64,000 nt of DNA from an uncultured Alistipes sp. GTDB lineage: Bacteria > Bacteroidota > Bacteroidia > Bacteroidales > Rikenellaceae. A program made the position numbers and the translations under genes. Below the pieces are notes generated by a model. That model searched no databases. It was not told the origin of the DNA and saw only the letters and a program-made list of their open reading frames with translations. Positions 28,592-37,072 of this stretch are shown in pieces; the first letter of the stretch is position 1, and every line of letters starts with the position of its first letter. Location: positions 1 to 64,000 of the forward strand of contig UQYM01000008.1 in assembly GCA_900545315.1 (NCBI GenBank), read 5' to 3'.

Positions 28592-29435
28592 CTTTGTGTC
28601 ATTTTAAGGTATAAAACAATACTTTCGTTTATGCTGATTCTAAAAAATCATTCTTTTCTGTTTCAGTCGGTCTTCACCGCGCATATTCCTCGACGATTAA
28701 TGCTATGCCTCAAGAACCCTATATAGCCCCTTGACCGATCATACGTTCACCACCGCTTCCTGCTGTGTCCCTCATGCCTGCAAAGAGGAGCCTCCCCTCT
28801 GCATCTGAAGTCTGACCCTCCTCTCTCCCTGGCGCCAACTGCGGCACATTTGGACGCGATCGCTCACGTTTGCCCTGCTGCTCGTGCCCCATCGTAGAGC
28901 GATCTTTCAACAGGCAATGCCCACTCTTCGGGTCACTGGGAGCATAAGGAATGAACAACAATACACTCGGCCCATTCCAAAGCCTTCGGTTCACGAGGTC
29001 AACCGACCTGATTCCGGGAGCAATATACACATAATTTCGACAAATCACATTTCAGGAGCACTTTTTTATCGGATAGGCGCACCTACTCCAACAAGCGAGC
29101 CCGTGCAACCACTCTACACCTCCTCAACAGTTAACATTATAACTTCCAACTTGAGGACCCTCCTCTCCACCGCTGCAAAATTCATGCTCAGTCACCGGAC
29201 CAATCTGCCCCAATTGAATGCCTACACATTTCGTTCCAAACGGGACTCGACTCCATAGTGACAATCCGACAAAACAATTCACATTACCGACGACCACATC
29301 CGATCCTCGCAAATCGTTGTCACTGTCTCCGCTGCAAGCGCAATAGGCCACCAAATTTCGCCCAGAGATTGCATCTTTCGCAGGCGATCCGGCACAACCA
29401 GCTTCCAATCCCCATCTTGTCGAGTCCATATAACG
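28592..29435. other. Non-coding region between purB and rubredoxin
   Basis: About 840 bp without a gene I can support. Frames on both strands reach 109-124 codons but lack any protein signature and start codon context. I see no structured RNA or promoter with both boxes. A/C-rich on the plus strand toward 29000-29300. Confidence 0.5.
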
Positions 29436-29469
29436 ACAGCGAGCGACAAAATATTTTGTCGCTCGCTGT
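29436..29469. repeat. Perfect 34-bp palindrome downstream of purB
   Basis: Each arm is 17 bp (ACAGCGAGCGACAAAAT) and there is no spacer, so the whole is a perfect inverted repeat. It starts 22 bp after the purB stop in the direction of transcription. In RNA the GCGAGCGAC/GTCGCTCGC part would form a stem with an AU-rich cap. It probably marks the purB transcript end, although a T tract after the stem is missing. Confidence 0.75.
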
Positions 29470-29491
29470 GATCTATCTCCTGAACCGACCG

Positions 29492-30844
29492 TTAATAGGT
29501 GCAGATGCCGGTATAGGTCTGTGGAGTCAAACGACGCAACTCCTCTTTAACCGATTCCGACACATCCAGTCCGTCGATAAAATGGGTAATATCTTCGTGG
29601 GTAATCGCCTTGTTGGTGCGGGTAAGCGCTTTGAGCGCCTCATAGGGGTTCGGATAGCTCTCGCGACGCAAGATGGTCTGGATACCCTCGGCTACTACCG
29701 CCCAGTTGTGTTCCAAATCCCCAAGGATCTTCTCTTTGTTGACGATCAGTTTATTCAAACCTTTGAGGATCGACTGGAACGATACAATCGTATGGGCCAT
29801 CGGCACCCCAACGTTACGCAGCACGGTCGAATCCGTCAGGTCACGCTGCAGACGCGAAATTGGCAATTTGGTCGAGAGATGGCCAAAAATGGCATTGGCA
29901 ATACCGAGGTTGCCCTCTGCATTCTCAAAGTCGATCGGGTTGACCTTGTGCGGCATGGCCGACGAACCCACCTCACCGGCTTTGATCTTCTGTTTGAAAT
30001 ACTCCATCGAGACATACGACCAAATATCCCGGCACAAGTCGATCAAAATTGTGTTGATACGACGCAGGTTGTCGAAAATAGCCGCCAGATTATCGTAATG
30101 TTCGATCTGAGTGGTTACCTGCGAGCGGTCCAGTCCCAGCACCTCATTGACAAAATGGTTGGCAAAGCTGATCCAATCCACCTGCGGATAGGCAACCGAA
30201 TGGGCATTGAAGTTACCGGTCGCACCGCCGAATTTGGCCGGAGCCTTGAGGGTACGCAACATGGCCACCTGTTTGTTCAGACGGTCCACAAACACCTCGA
30301 TCTCCTTGCCCAGACGGGTTGGGGAGGCAGGCTGTCCGTGTGTATGGGCCAGCAATGGAATATCGCGCCACTCATCGGCCATCGACTGGAGTTTAGCGAT
30401 CAACTCGTCGAGCATCGGATGGTACACCTCAATCAACGCCTCTTTGAGGCTGTAGGGAATGGAGGTATTGTTGATATCCTGCGAGGTCAGTCCGAAGTGG
30501 ATGAACTCTTTGTAGGGATGCAGGCCGAGTTTATCCATCTTCTCTTTGAGCAGATACTCGACGGCTTTGACATCATGGTTGGTTGTCCGTTCGATCTCTT
30601 TGACCCGCAGGGCGTCAGCTTCGGTAAAATGGCGGTAAACATCGCGCAAGGACTCCAAAGCGGCTTTGTCCACCCCTTTGAGCTGAGGTAACGGCAGTTC
30701 ACACAGCGCGATGAAATACTCCACCTCCACCAATACCCGGTAGCGAATCAGAGCATATTCTGAGAAATAGTCGGCCAGAGCTTCGCACTTGTCGCGATAG
30801 CGGCCGTCGATCGGAGATATTGCGGTCAACTTGGTCAATTCCAT
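29492..30844 (-). CDS. purB: Adenylosuccinate lyase
   Basis: Purine synthesis enzyme cleaving SAICAR and adenylosuccinate to release fumarate. 450 aa, fumarase/aspartase superfamily. N-terminus LTAISPIDGRYRDK is the classical PurB start. TTNHDVKAVEYLL near residue 88, HFGLTSQDINNTS near 115 (catalytic His region), LLAHTHGQPASPTRLGKE near 160, and the superfamily signature GEVGSSAMPHKVNPIDFEN near 288 with the catalytic Ser loop. The HDVKAVE/KEF spacing is of the E. coli-like PurB subtype. It is monocistronic with a full promoter and shares an intergenic region with the divergent DUF4834 gene. Confidence 0.97.
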   Translation of the reverse strand: MELTKLTAISPIDGRYRDKCEALADYFSEYALIRYRVLVEVEYFIALCELPLPQLKGVDKAALESLRDVYRHFTEADALRVKEIERTTNHDVKAVEYLLKEKMDKLGLHPYKEFIHFGLTSQDINNTSIPYSLKEALIEVYHPMLDELIAKLQSMADEWRDIPLLAHTHGQPASPTRLGKEIEVFVDRLNKQVAMLRTLKAPAKFGGATGNFNAHSVAYPQVDWISFANHFVNEVLGLDRSQVTTQIEHYDNLAAIFDNLRRINTILIDLCRDIWSYVSMEYFKQKIKAGEVGSSAMPHKVNPIDFENAEGNLGIANAIFGHLSTKLPISRLQRDLTDSTVLRNVGVPMAHTIVSFQSILKGLNKLIVNKEKILGDLEHNWAVVAEGIQTILRRESYPNPYEALKALTRTNKAITHEDITHFIDGLDVSESVKEELRRLTPQTYTGICTY

Positions 30845-30871
30845 GGCTTAAATAAGTTTTGAAACGAACAA

Positions 30872-30902
30872 CAAAGATAGGGTTTATCCCGTTGAATACA
30901 AA
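30872..30902 (-). promoter_or_regulatory. purB promoter
   Basis: Minus strand: TTTG (30899-30902), 19 nt, then TATCTTTG (30872-30879). Both boxes match the Bacteroidetes primary sigma consensus. The -7 box is 27 bp before the purB ATG. Confidence 0.85.
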
Positions 30903-30959
30903 ATAATAGGCAAAACTTCGCAACCATTCGTATCGGGAGGGAGGAAAGCACCGCGGCTC

Positions 30960-30990
30960 GTTGCGTTTTAGCGGAAAACCGTTACCTTTG
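30960..30990 (+). promoter_or_regulatory. Promoter of the DUF4834 gene
   Basis: GTTG (30960-30963, one mismatch to TTTG), 19 nt, then TACCTTTG (30983-30990). It diverges from the purB promoter and lies about 105 bp before the ATG at 31096, giving a leader of roughly 95 nt. Confidence 0.65.
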
Positions 30991-31095
30991 CAACTTAGGG
31001 AAGAGGCTCCATCGAGGAGCCATTCTCCGGCGCCCAACGTAAGGCGTTGCAATCGGTTTTCTTGTGCGAGAGGGCCGCATTTACCAGACAAAACC

Positions 31096-31395
31096 ATGGA
31101 CACTATATTGAGTTTCATTCTTTTTCTCATCATTGGCTTCTATTTGGCGGGGCTATTGGGACGACTGCTGCTGCGTCGTTGGCTGGTCCGAAAACAAAAG
31201 GAGTTTGAGCAGGGGGGAAATCCCTTCTTCCGAACCTATACCTGGGGAAGCGGGACCAACCGTGAGGAGCCTCGGCGCCGACCCGAAGGCAAGGTTACGA
31301 TCGAACAGACCCGCATTATTGAAAAGCAGGTCAGTGGAGAGGTCGGTGAGTACGTCGAATACGAAGAGGTCAAAGAGCGTAAAGAGAGCAAATAA
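31096..31395 (+). CDS. DUF4834 family small membrane protein
   Basis: 99 aa from the ATG at 31096 (MDTILSFILFLIIGFYL). One N-terminal transmembrane helix (residues 4-24) ends in LLLRRWLVRKQKEFEQ, a positive-inside stop. The cytosolic tail is polar and charged, with RRRPEGKVTIEQTRIIEKQVSGEVGEYVEYEEVKE. That TI-x-x-T layout and the YVEYEEV end match the Bacteroidetes DUF4834 family as I know it. Function is unknown. The frame is open 45 codons upstream, but the promoter lies in that part. mlaE-like and mlaF-like genes follow on the same strand after a 416-bp gap. Confidence 0.8.
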   Translation: MDTILSFILFLIIGFYLAGLLGRLLLRRWLVRKQKEFEQGGNPFFRTYTWGSGTNREEPRRRPEGKVTIEQTRIIEKQVSGEVGEYVEYEEVKERKESK

Positions 31396-31811
31396 ACCGG
31401 TGGGGGCTGGAGAACCAGAAGATGAGAGCTGACTGTTTTCCCTTGCATGCCTGATCCATAGGGGGGCACACAGAACCGATATTTTGTTCCGTAACGGCAA
31501 CGAGAGGGGACATCTGTCCGCGCAAAATTTTCTCCACAGCACAGCAGAGTCTAAGGTATAGACAGAAGACCCGCATACCAGGATACTCAATACTCATAAA
31601 AACGTGGTGCAGCATGCCGAGACCCTGCAACACTGAAGCGCTGAGGCACCGAACTGCCGAGACTCTGAACTAAAGCCTTGGAGTACACAAGCACAAAAGT
31701 CCCGGCTGAGGGAATGCCCCAGGGGGCCAGGGGCTCAGAGACAACACGAATCAAAAAAGGAACGATAATTGAACATCTTCCACACGAACAAGACAATATA
31801 AACAGAGGCGG
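31396..31811. other. 416-bp gap before mlaE
   Basis: No gene supported. Around 31605-31670 the plus strand carries loose short repeats of the type GCCGAGAC-CTG (two near-copies and degenerate ones between), resembling in style the repeat downstream of gapA. No full promoter is seen; a short AGAGG stands 7 nt before the mlaE ATG. Confidence 0.45.
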
Positions 31812-32555
31812 ATGAAAAACTTTTTCGAACTGATCGGACGCTACTTCATGTTGATGAGCAAGACCTTTTCCCGTCCGGAGAAGTTCTCGATCTATCGCAA
31901 ACGCGTTTTGGTCGAGATGGCCAGTCTGGGGCTCAACTCAATTGGCATCGTAGCGATCATCTCGGTCTTCATGGGCGCCGTCATCGCCATCCAAATGGCC
32001 CTCAACCTCGAATCGCCCTTTATCCCACAATACCTGATCGGCTATGCAACCCGCGAATCGATGTTGCTCGAATTCTCCTCGACAGTCGTTGCCCTGATTC
32101 TGGCCGGCAAGGTGGGATCAAACATCGCTTCGGAGATCGGCACCATGCGCATCACCGAACAGATCGATGCTCTGGAGATTATGGGTGTCAACTCGTCGAG
32201 CTACCTGATTCTGCCCAAAATCATCGCTACGGTCATCTTCTTCCCCTTCCTGACCATTATGAGTATGGGAATCGGTATTGCCGGCGGCTACTTAATCTCG
32301 GTTCTGACCGGCGCGGTCAACCCGGAGGCCTACCTCACCGGTATCCGTTACGATTTCAAACCGTTCTACATCACCTACTCGCTGGTCAAGTCGTCGGTAT
32401 TTGCCTTTATCATCACCTCCATTTCAGGCTTTTTCGGCTACTATGCCAACGGCAACTCCTTGGAGGTGGGACGTGCCAGCACCCGAGCCGTGGTGGTGAG
32501 CAGCATTGTTATTCTGATCTTCAACCTGATCCTCACCCAAATCATGCTTACCTAA
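31812..32555 (+). CDS. mlaE: MlaE/YrbE-type ABC transporter permease
   Basis: 247-aa inner-membrane permease of the lipid-transport (MCE) ABC system that maintains outer-membrane asymmetry. Five to six hydrophobic segments. Family landmarks: LNSIGIVAIISVFMGAVIAIQ near residue 37, the TRESMLLEFSSTVVALILAGKVGSNIASEIGTMRITEQIDALEIMG region at 77-124 (MlaE signature) and a C-terminal GASTRAVV-type segment (GRASTRAVVVSSIVIL). It is followed after 1 nt by the ATPase gene, a strict operon. No mlaD (MCE substrate-binding) gene follows here. Confidence 0.93.
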   Translation: MKNFFELIGRYFMLMSKTFSRPEKFSIYRKRVLVEMASLGLNSIGIVAIISVFMGAVIAIQMALNLESPFIPQYLIGYATRESMLLEFSSTVVALILAGKVGSNIASEIGTMRITEQIDALEIMGVNSSSYLILPKIIATVIFFPFLTIMSMGIGIAGGYLISVLTGAVNPEAYLTGIRYDFKPFYITYSLVKSSVFAFIITSISGFFGYYANGNSLEVGRASTRAVVVSSIVILIFNLILTQIMLT

Positions 32556-32556
32556 G

Positions 32557-33336
32557 ATGATTCGAGCCGAACATATCACCAAATCGTTCGAAGGGCGCAC
32601 CGTGCTGAAAGACATTTCAGCCACCTTCGAAACCGGAAAGACCAACCTGATCATCGGACAGAGCGGATCGGGGAAAACGGTATTGCTTAAATCACTGGTC
32701 GGCCTGCATACGATCGACAGCGGTAAAATTTTTTATGACGACATCTGTTACACGACGCTCTCGTTCAAGGAGCGGAAGGCGATCCGCCAACAGATCGGCA
32801 TGATCTTCCAGGGGGGAGCCCTGCTCGACTCTTCGACGGTCGAAGAGAATGTCCGCCTGCCGCTGGACCTGTTCACCAACCAGAGTGCATCTGAAAAGGC
32901 CGATCGGGTCAACTTCTGTCTGCAGCGGGTCAATCTGCACGATGTGAACCACCTCTACCCGGCCGAGCTGAGCGGGGGTATGATCAAACGTGTAGCCATC
33001 GCCCGTGCCATTGTCCTGAATCCCAAATACCTCTTCTGCGACGAGCCGAACTCGGGACTCGACCCGATGACCTCGGTGGTGATCGACAACCTGATCAAGG
33101 AGATCACCGAAGAGTACAACATCACGACGATCATCAATACGCACGACATGAACTCGGTGCTGGAGATCGGCGAACACGTACTCTTTATATATAAAGGTGA
33201 GAAGTGGTGGGAAGGGACCAAACATGACATTCTGCATGCGGACAATCGCGAGCTTAACGAGTTTGTCTTTGCCTCGTCCATGGCCAAACGGGCCAAGGCT
33301 TGCAGTGGTCTCGACCTATCCGCTGACCGCCACTGA
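32557..33336 (+). CDS. mlaF: MlaF-type ABC transporter ATPase
   Basis: 259-aa nucleotide-binding subunit that powers the permease encoded just upstream. Walker A GQSGSGKT near residue 36, Q-loop MIFQGGALLDSSTVEEN near 85 (the GALFDS-type motif of MlaF), signature LSGGMIKRVAIARA near 138, Walker B KYLFCDEPNSGLDP near 160, switch His in INTHDMNSV near 193. The tail (ADRH) is short. Start 1 nt after the mlaE stop. In proteobacteria mlaD, mlaC and mlaB follow; here gapA with its own promoter comes next, so the MCE partner must lie elsewhere. Confidence 0.95.
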   Translation: MIRAEHITKSFEGRTVLKDISATFETGKTNLIIGQSGSGKTVLLKSLVGLHTIDSGKIFYDDICYTTLSFKERKAIRQQIGMIFQGGALLDSSTVEENVRLPLDLFTNQSASEKADRVNFCLQRVNLHDVNHLYPAELSGGMIKRVAIARAIVLNPKYLFCDEPNSGLDPMTSVVIDNLIKEITEEYNITTIINTHDMNSVLEIGEHVLFIYKGEKWWEGTKHDILHADNRELNEFVFASSMAKRAKACSGLDLSADRH

Positions 33337-33390
33337 ATTACGCCACCGCAAAGAAAGACAGCCTTTAATAAAAAAATTTAATTTCCTTTT

Positions 33391-33422
33391 TTTGCAGGGT
33401 TTTCGATTTTTATGTACTTTTG
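33391..33422 (+). promoter_or_regulatory. gapA promoter
   Basis: TTTG (33391-33394), 20 nt, TACTTTTG (33415-33422), a near-ideal Bacteroidetes promoter. The -7 box is 50 bp before the ATG, giving a leader of about 40 nt that is A-rich just before the start, as is common for highly expressed genes in this phylum. Confidence 0.88.
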
Positions 33423-33472
33423 CAGTCGAAGTATCGAAAGAACAAGTTAAACAACCTTAATATTAAACAGTT

Positions 33473-34477
33473 ATGTCAAAGATTAAAATCGGTATCAACG
33501 GTTTCGGCCGTATCGGACGTTTGGTGTTCCGTGCCGCTATGAGCAAAAACGATGTAGAGATCGTCGGCATCAATGACCTGATCAGCGTTGACTACATGGC
33601 TTACATGCTGCGTTATGACACCATGCACGGTCAGTTCAACGGTACAATCGAGGTTAAAGATGGCAACTTGGTTGTCAATGGCCACTCGATCCGCGTAACT
33701 GCAGAGAAAGACCCTGCAAACCTGAAATGGGACGAAGTTGGTGCTGAGTACGTAGTAGAGTCAACCGGTCTGTTCCTGACCAAGGAGAAGGCTGAGGCTC
33801 ACTTGAAAGCTGGTGCAAAACGTGTTGTAATGTCTGCACCTTCGAAAGACGACACCCCGATGTTCGTAATGGGTGTTAACCACACCACTTACGCTGGACA
33901 GTCGATCATTTCGAATGCATCTTGCACCACCAACTGCTTGGCTCCTATCGCCAAAGTTCTGAACGACAAATTCGGTATGGTAGAAGGCTTGATGACCACC
34001 GTACACTCAACCACCGCTACTCAGAAAACTGTTGACGGTCCTTCTATGAAAGACTGGCGTGGTGGCCGTGCAGCTTCTGGCAACATCATCCCATCTTCAA
34101 CCGGTGCTGCTAAAGCTGTAGGTAAAGTTATTCCTTCACTGAACGGTAAACTGACCGGCATGTCACTGCGTGTTCCTACCCTGGACGTATCAGTAGTTGA
34201 CTTGACCTGCACCTTGGCCAAAGACGTTACCTACGATGAGATTTGCGCTGCCATGAAAGAGGCTTCTGAAGGCGAACTGAAAGGTATCCTGGGTTACACC
34301 GAGGACGCTGTTGTTTCTTCAGACTTCTTGGGCGATCCCCGCACCTCTATCTTCGACGCAAAAGCTGGTATTCAGCTGACTCCTCGTTTCGTAAAAGTTG
34401 TTTCTTGGTACGACAACGAGTGGGGTTACTCTAACAAAGTTCTCGAGCTGATCGAGTACACCAGCAAAATCAAATAA
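33473..34477 (+). CDS. gapA: Glyceraldehyde-3-phosphate dehydrogenase
   Basis: Glycolytic NAD-dependent enzyme, 334 aa. N-terminal IGINGFGRIGRLVFRAA binds NAD. The catalytic site SNASCTTNCLAP is near residue 148, HSTTATQKTVDGPS near 178, and the C-terminal VSWYDNEWGYSNKVLELI near 312. The Asp in GINDLIS near residue 34 favours NAD over NADP. Codon choice is visibly different from neighbours (GTT, GCT, GTA, TCT preferred instead of GC-ending codons), as expected for a very highly expressed gene. Own promoter and terminator: a single-gene unit. Confidence 0.98.
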   Translation: MSKIKIGINGFGRIGRLVFRAAMSKNDVEIVGINDLISVDYMAYMLRYDTMHGQFNGTIEVKDGNLVVNGHSIRVTAEKDPANLKWDEVGAEYVVESTGLFLTKEKAEAHLKAGAKRVVMSAPSKDDTPMFVMGVNHTTYAGQSIISNASCTTNCLAPIAKVLNDKFGMVEGLMTTVHSTTATQKTVDGPSMKDWRGGRAASGNIIPSSTGAAKAVGKVIPSLNGKLTGMSLRVPTLDVSVVDLTCTLAKDVTYDEICAAMKEASEGELKGILGYTEDAVVSSDFLGDPRTSIFDAKAGIQLTPRFVKVVSWYDNEWGYSNKVLELIEYTSKIK

Positions 34478-34513
34478 TTAGGTTTCACCTAAGATTTTGC
34501 GAAACAATACCCC

Positions 34514-34550
34514 GAAGAGGCATTCCTTTCGGAACGCCTCTTCTTTTTTT
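34514..34550 (+). terminator. gapA terminator
   Basis: Stem GAAGAGGC-A-TTCC / GGAA-C-GCCTCTTC with a TTTC loop, one mismatch, followed by seven T. It starts 37 bp after the gapA stop. Confidence 0.9.
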
Positions 34551-34740
34551 GTTTCCCTGTATCGAGGGAGGGCGGCGGCCATTTCTCCTTCTTCGTTGGA
34601 ATTATCTCTTATGCTATCATGTGACGGACGCCATACAAGAACGAAGTTAAGGGCTGCAAATATCTGTGTAAAAAGATACGAGACGATACAATAGGCCATA
34701 GAAAGTGTAAAGAGCCAGAATCGGAGGCACAACACAATCG

Positions 34741-35044
34741 GTGAAAGATTCTAAGCAGAAAACCTGAGCAGGTGAATTCCACAAGCAGGATAGCTCACAA
34801 ACAAGAAAAGTTCCGTGAGCAGGGAAAGTTCATAAACCAGAAAACCTCCGTAAGCAGGAAATTTCCACGAACAGGAGGACTCACTCATAGGGAAAATTCC
34901 GCGAGCAGAAAAAGTTCACAAACCGAAAGCCTCCGCCAGCAGGAAGACTCCACAAGCAGGAGTCTCACACACAGGGAAAGTACCGCGCACAGGGAAAGTC
35001 TACAAACAGGATAAACTCCGCAAGCAGAAAAACTCCACGAACAG
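34741..35044. repeat. Nested tandem repeat: ~17-bp units in ~85-bp higher-order units
   Basis: About 18 consecutive degenerate units of 13-18 nt, each ending in CAG or a variant, with the loose consensus GGAAA-nn-TCC-n-CAAGCAG. The units fall into five types (A to E) that recur in the same order. Type A (TTCCG-GAGCAG) begins at about 34806, 34892 and 34976, giving a higher-order period of 84-86 bp and a little over three copies. The array lies in the 882-bp gap between the gapA terminator and the thi4 terminator. A GTG-started frame of 80 codons spans part of it, but variable unit lengths make coding doubtful. No constant repeat with unique spacers, so it is not CRISPR. Confidence 0.8.
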
Positions 35045-35183
35045 AAACGGCCCATAGCTTTCCAGTCCCCAGTGACACATCATACCAATGGAGGTTACAG
35101 CCTGAAATAGCAGATTCGCTCACCACCTTCCATATGCTTATTCTTCTGAATTACAATCAAAGGATTTTTTATACACAAAAAAA

Positions 35184-35213
35184 AGAGGGAGAGTGTGAAC
35201 ATACTCTCCCTCT
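35184..35213 (-). terminator. Terminator of the osmC-thi4 operon
   Basis: Minus-strand stem AGAGGGAGAGT / ACTCTCCCTCT (11 bp) followed by eight T. It lies about 147 bp after the thi4 stop; nothing coding is seen in between. Confidence 0.88.
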
Positions 35214-35359
35214 CTCAATTATAGACCTTCTCTTGGGGGCATTGTGAAACATCCCGCGGAGTCACCTCAAAAGACCACTTATCCCATCAGGTCCGCTGGC
35301 GGCTCATCCTCCGCACACAGTCCATAATACCCAGCAAAAGCCCCCGCACGAAAAGGCTT

Positions 35360-36133
35360 TTATTTTTTCAGCTTGGCAATAATTTCGTCGGCGACCTTCT
35401 TACCCGACATCAGCATACCGCCGAAGATCGGTCCCATACGCGGGGTTCCCGAAACGGCTGAAGCGGCCATACCGCAAACATAAAGACCGGGATAGATCTC
35501 TTTGGTCCCTTTGACCACTTCATCCTCTCCGGCAGCTACATCCAACGAGCGTTCGCCGATTACGCCACCGGTTTCGGTTGCCAACTTGATGCCATTTTTA
35601 CGGGCAACTGTAGCGGCAATTTCGCTATCATGTCCGGTGCCATCAACAACCACTTTGGCCAAAATATTCAACGGATCGACATGCAGACCTTCACGCAACA
35701 CCGGCGTCCAGTTGACAACGACACCGCTTACGACATTGTTCTTGAAGATCACATCCTCAACCGAATAGCAGTTGAAGATGGTTGCACCCTCGTGCACGGC
35801 ACGATACAACAGTGCAGATGTACTCTCAACGGAATCCATTACATAGAGGCCCTCATCACAGGGAGCATAATTGATCCCGAACTCTTTGACAATATCGATC
35901 GCCTCCTGCTGGATCACGATCTGGTTAAACATCATCGCGCCACCCCACATGCCGCCACCGGGCGACAGCTTGCGGTCGAACTGAGCCACCTTCAGACCGG
36001 CTTTTGCCAGATAATAGGCCGCCACGATACCTGAGGGGCCGCCTCCGACAATAGCCACATCAAGATTCAGATTCTTCTCCAGCTTTTCGAAATAGGTGCT
36101 GATAATACCTTTGGATACTTTTGTTTCAATCAT
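35360..36133 (-). CDS. thi4: Thiamine thiazole synthase, Thi4 family (sulfide-using type)
   Basis: 257-aa FAD-fold enzyme making the thiazole precursor of thiamine from NAD and glycine. Dinucleotide loop DVAIVGGGPSGIVAAYYLAK at residues 25-44, KLSPGGGMWGGAMMFN near 56, VVDGTGHDSEIAATVARK near 162, and the ending YVCGMAASAVSGTPRMGPIFGGMLMSGKK. In yeast THI4 the suicidal sulfur-donating Cys follows the GHD motif. Here the aligned position in GHDSEIAATVARK is not Cys (Val by my alignment), so the enzyme should take sulfide from outside and turn over many times, as known for archaeal and some anaerobic bacterial homologues. It follows osmC after 42 bp, so the two are one operon. No TPP riboswitch pattern is visible upstream. 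Confidence 0.92.
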   Translation of the reverse strand: MIETKVSKGIISTYFEKLEKNLNLDVAIVGGGPSGIVAAYYLAKAGLKVAQFDRKLSPGGGMWGGAMMFNQIVIQQEAIDIVKEFGINYAPCDEGLYVMDSVESTSALLYRAVHEGATIFNCYSVEDVIFKNNVVSGVVVNWTPVLREGLHVDPLNILAKVVVDGTGHDSEIAATVARKNGIKLATETGGVIGERSLDVAAGEDEVVKGTKEIYPGLYVCGMAASAVSGTPRMGPIFGGMLMSGKKVADEIIAKLKK

Positions 36134-36175
36134 GGTTCTGAACAGCGTTACAAAATTACGGCCTTTCGCTCCCGG

Positions 36176-36583
36176 CTACTCGGCATAAATAAAGTTGATG
36201 GTCTGCTTGCAATCGGCCCCCAATGTTTTGGAGACAGGGCAGGTCAAAGCGGCATTTTCCAAAATTTTACGCTGTTTAGGCTCGTAATTTTTCGGGAAAC
36301 GTACATCAATTTTGATCTCACCGATACGACGGGGATCAGCAGCCATCACCTTCGTAATACTCAACCGGGTTCCATCTACATCGATATCATGAGTCTGACC
36401 GGCAATACCCATCAGCGTCATCATGCAGCTGCCCAAAGCGGTAGCCACCAGATCGGTCGGCGAGAAAGATTCGCCTTTACCGTGGTTATCAACAGGAGCG
36501 TCGGTGACGAGTTTCGTACCGGACTGCACATGGGTTGCTTCGGTCCGTAGGCCACCCAAATAAACGGTTTCTATAGTTGCCAT
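36176..36583 (-). CDS. OsmC family peroxiredoxin-like protein
   Basis: 135 aa from the ATG at 36583 (MATIETVYLGGLRTEATH). The OsmC/Ohr fold is shown by FSPTDLVATALGSCMMTLMG near residue 40, holding the first Cys, and by NAALTCPVSKTLGAD near 110, holding the second. Such proteins reduce organic hydroperoxides or handle sulfur species. The frame is open further upstream, but the -7 box at 36656-36663 lies there, which fixes the start. It is the first gene of the osmC-thi4 pair; a link to thiol or sulfide supply for thiazole synthesis is inference only. Confidence 0.9.
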   Translation of the reverse strand: MATIETVYLGGLRTEATHVQSGTKLVTDAPVDNHGKGESFSPTDLVATALGSCMMTLMGIAGQTHDIDVDGTRLSITKVMAADPRRIGEIKIDVRFPKNYEPKQRKILENAALTCPVSKTLGADCKQTINFIYAE

Positions 36584-36655
36584 ATTCCGATTTGTTTTAA
36601 TTAATTGTTCAATTTTACGTTCAATGTCGCTCTCCAAATAGAGCCACACGACATA

Positions 36656-36663
36656 CAAAGATA
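36656..36663 (-). promoter_or_regulatory. -7 box of the osmC-thi4 operon
   Basis: Minus-strand TATCTTTG, 73 bp before the osmC start. No clear TTTG upstream at the right distance. Confidence 0.6.
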
Positions 36664-37072
36664 GAATTTTATTCATCATGTTTACGATTCGGTACCCAAA
36701 TAAGCTTCCGATATTTTCTGTGTATAAGGCCCCGATCCGGTACCCCATCAGCCATTGCTCTGCCCTCAACAGCACTTTCCCCACTCTCCTCCTTCTCGCT
36801 GTTAGCCCCTCCTTTCTCACTACCTCAATTCTTTCCCCTCATCTCTTTACCCACGCTTCTCTCCCTCCGCTTCTCTATGTACCCTCTCCTCCACCGCTTG
36901 ACTTCCCGCCTCGTGCCACGCAAACTGTGCGCCCACAGCAAGTAACGCGAGCCCAAGGCCACCTCACACCCACTGGTTTCCATGCAATGTGCTCCGCAAC
37001 CCAGAACTTACCCGACGTAGCTCCTACAGGGAGCGAACATGTCCACTTGATAGCCAATCGACACAAAAACAC
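36664..37072. other. Pyrimidine-rich spacer between osmC and engB
   Basis: No gene supported. From about 36758 to 36905 the plus strand is very rich in C and T (long runs such as TCTCCTCCTTCTC and CTCTCCCTCCGCTTC). The engB promoter box lies at the right edge. Confidence 0.5.

Noticed and set aside
29258..30691. 477-codon plus-strand frame
   Set aside because: Antisense to purB, which has the full lyase signatures; the opposite frame has no protein-like features.
34772..35014. 80-codon frame over the tandem repeat as a gene
   Set aside because: It needs a GTG start, unit lengths vary by amounts not divisible by three, and the product is a Ser/Arg/Gln-rich low-complexity string; kept as repeat only.
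34741..35044. CRISPR array
   Set aside because: The units are degenerate and contiguous. There is no constant repeat with unique spacers, and no cas gene is near.
36134..36175. TPP riboswitch for thi4
   Set aside because: The 42-bp gap is too short, and no CTGAGA-type core stands upstream of osmC.
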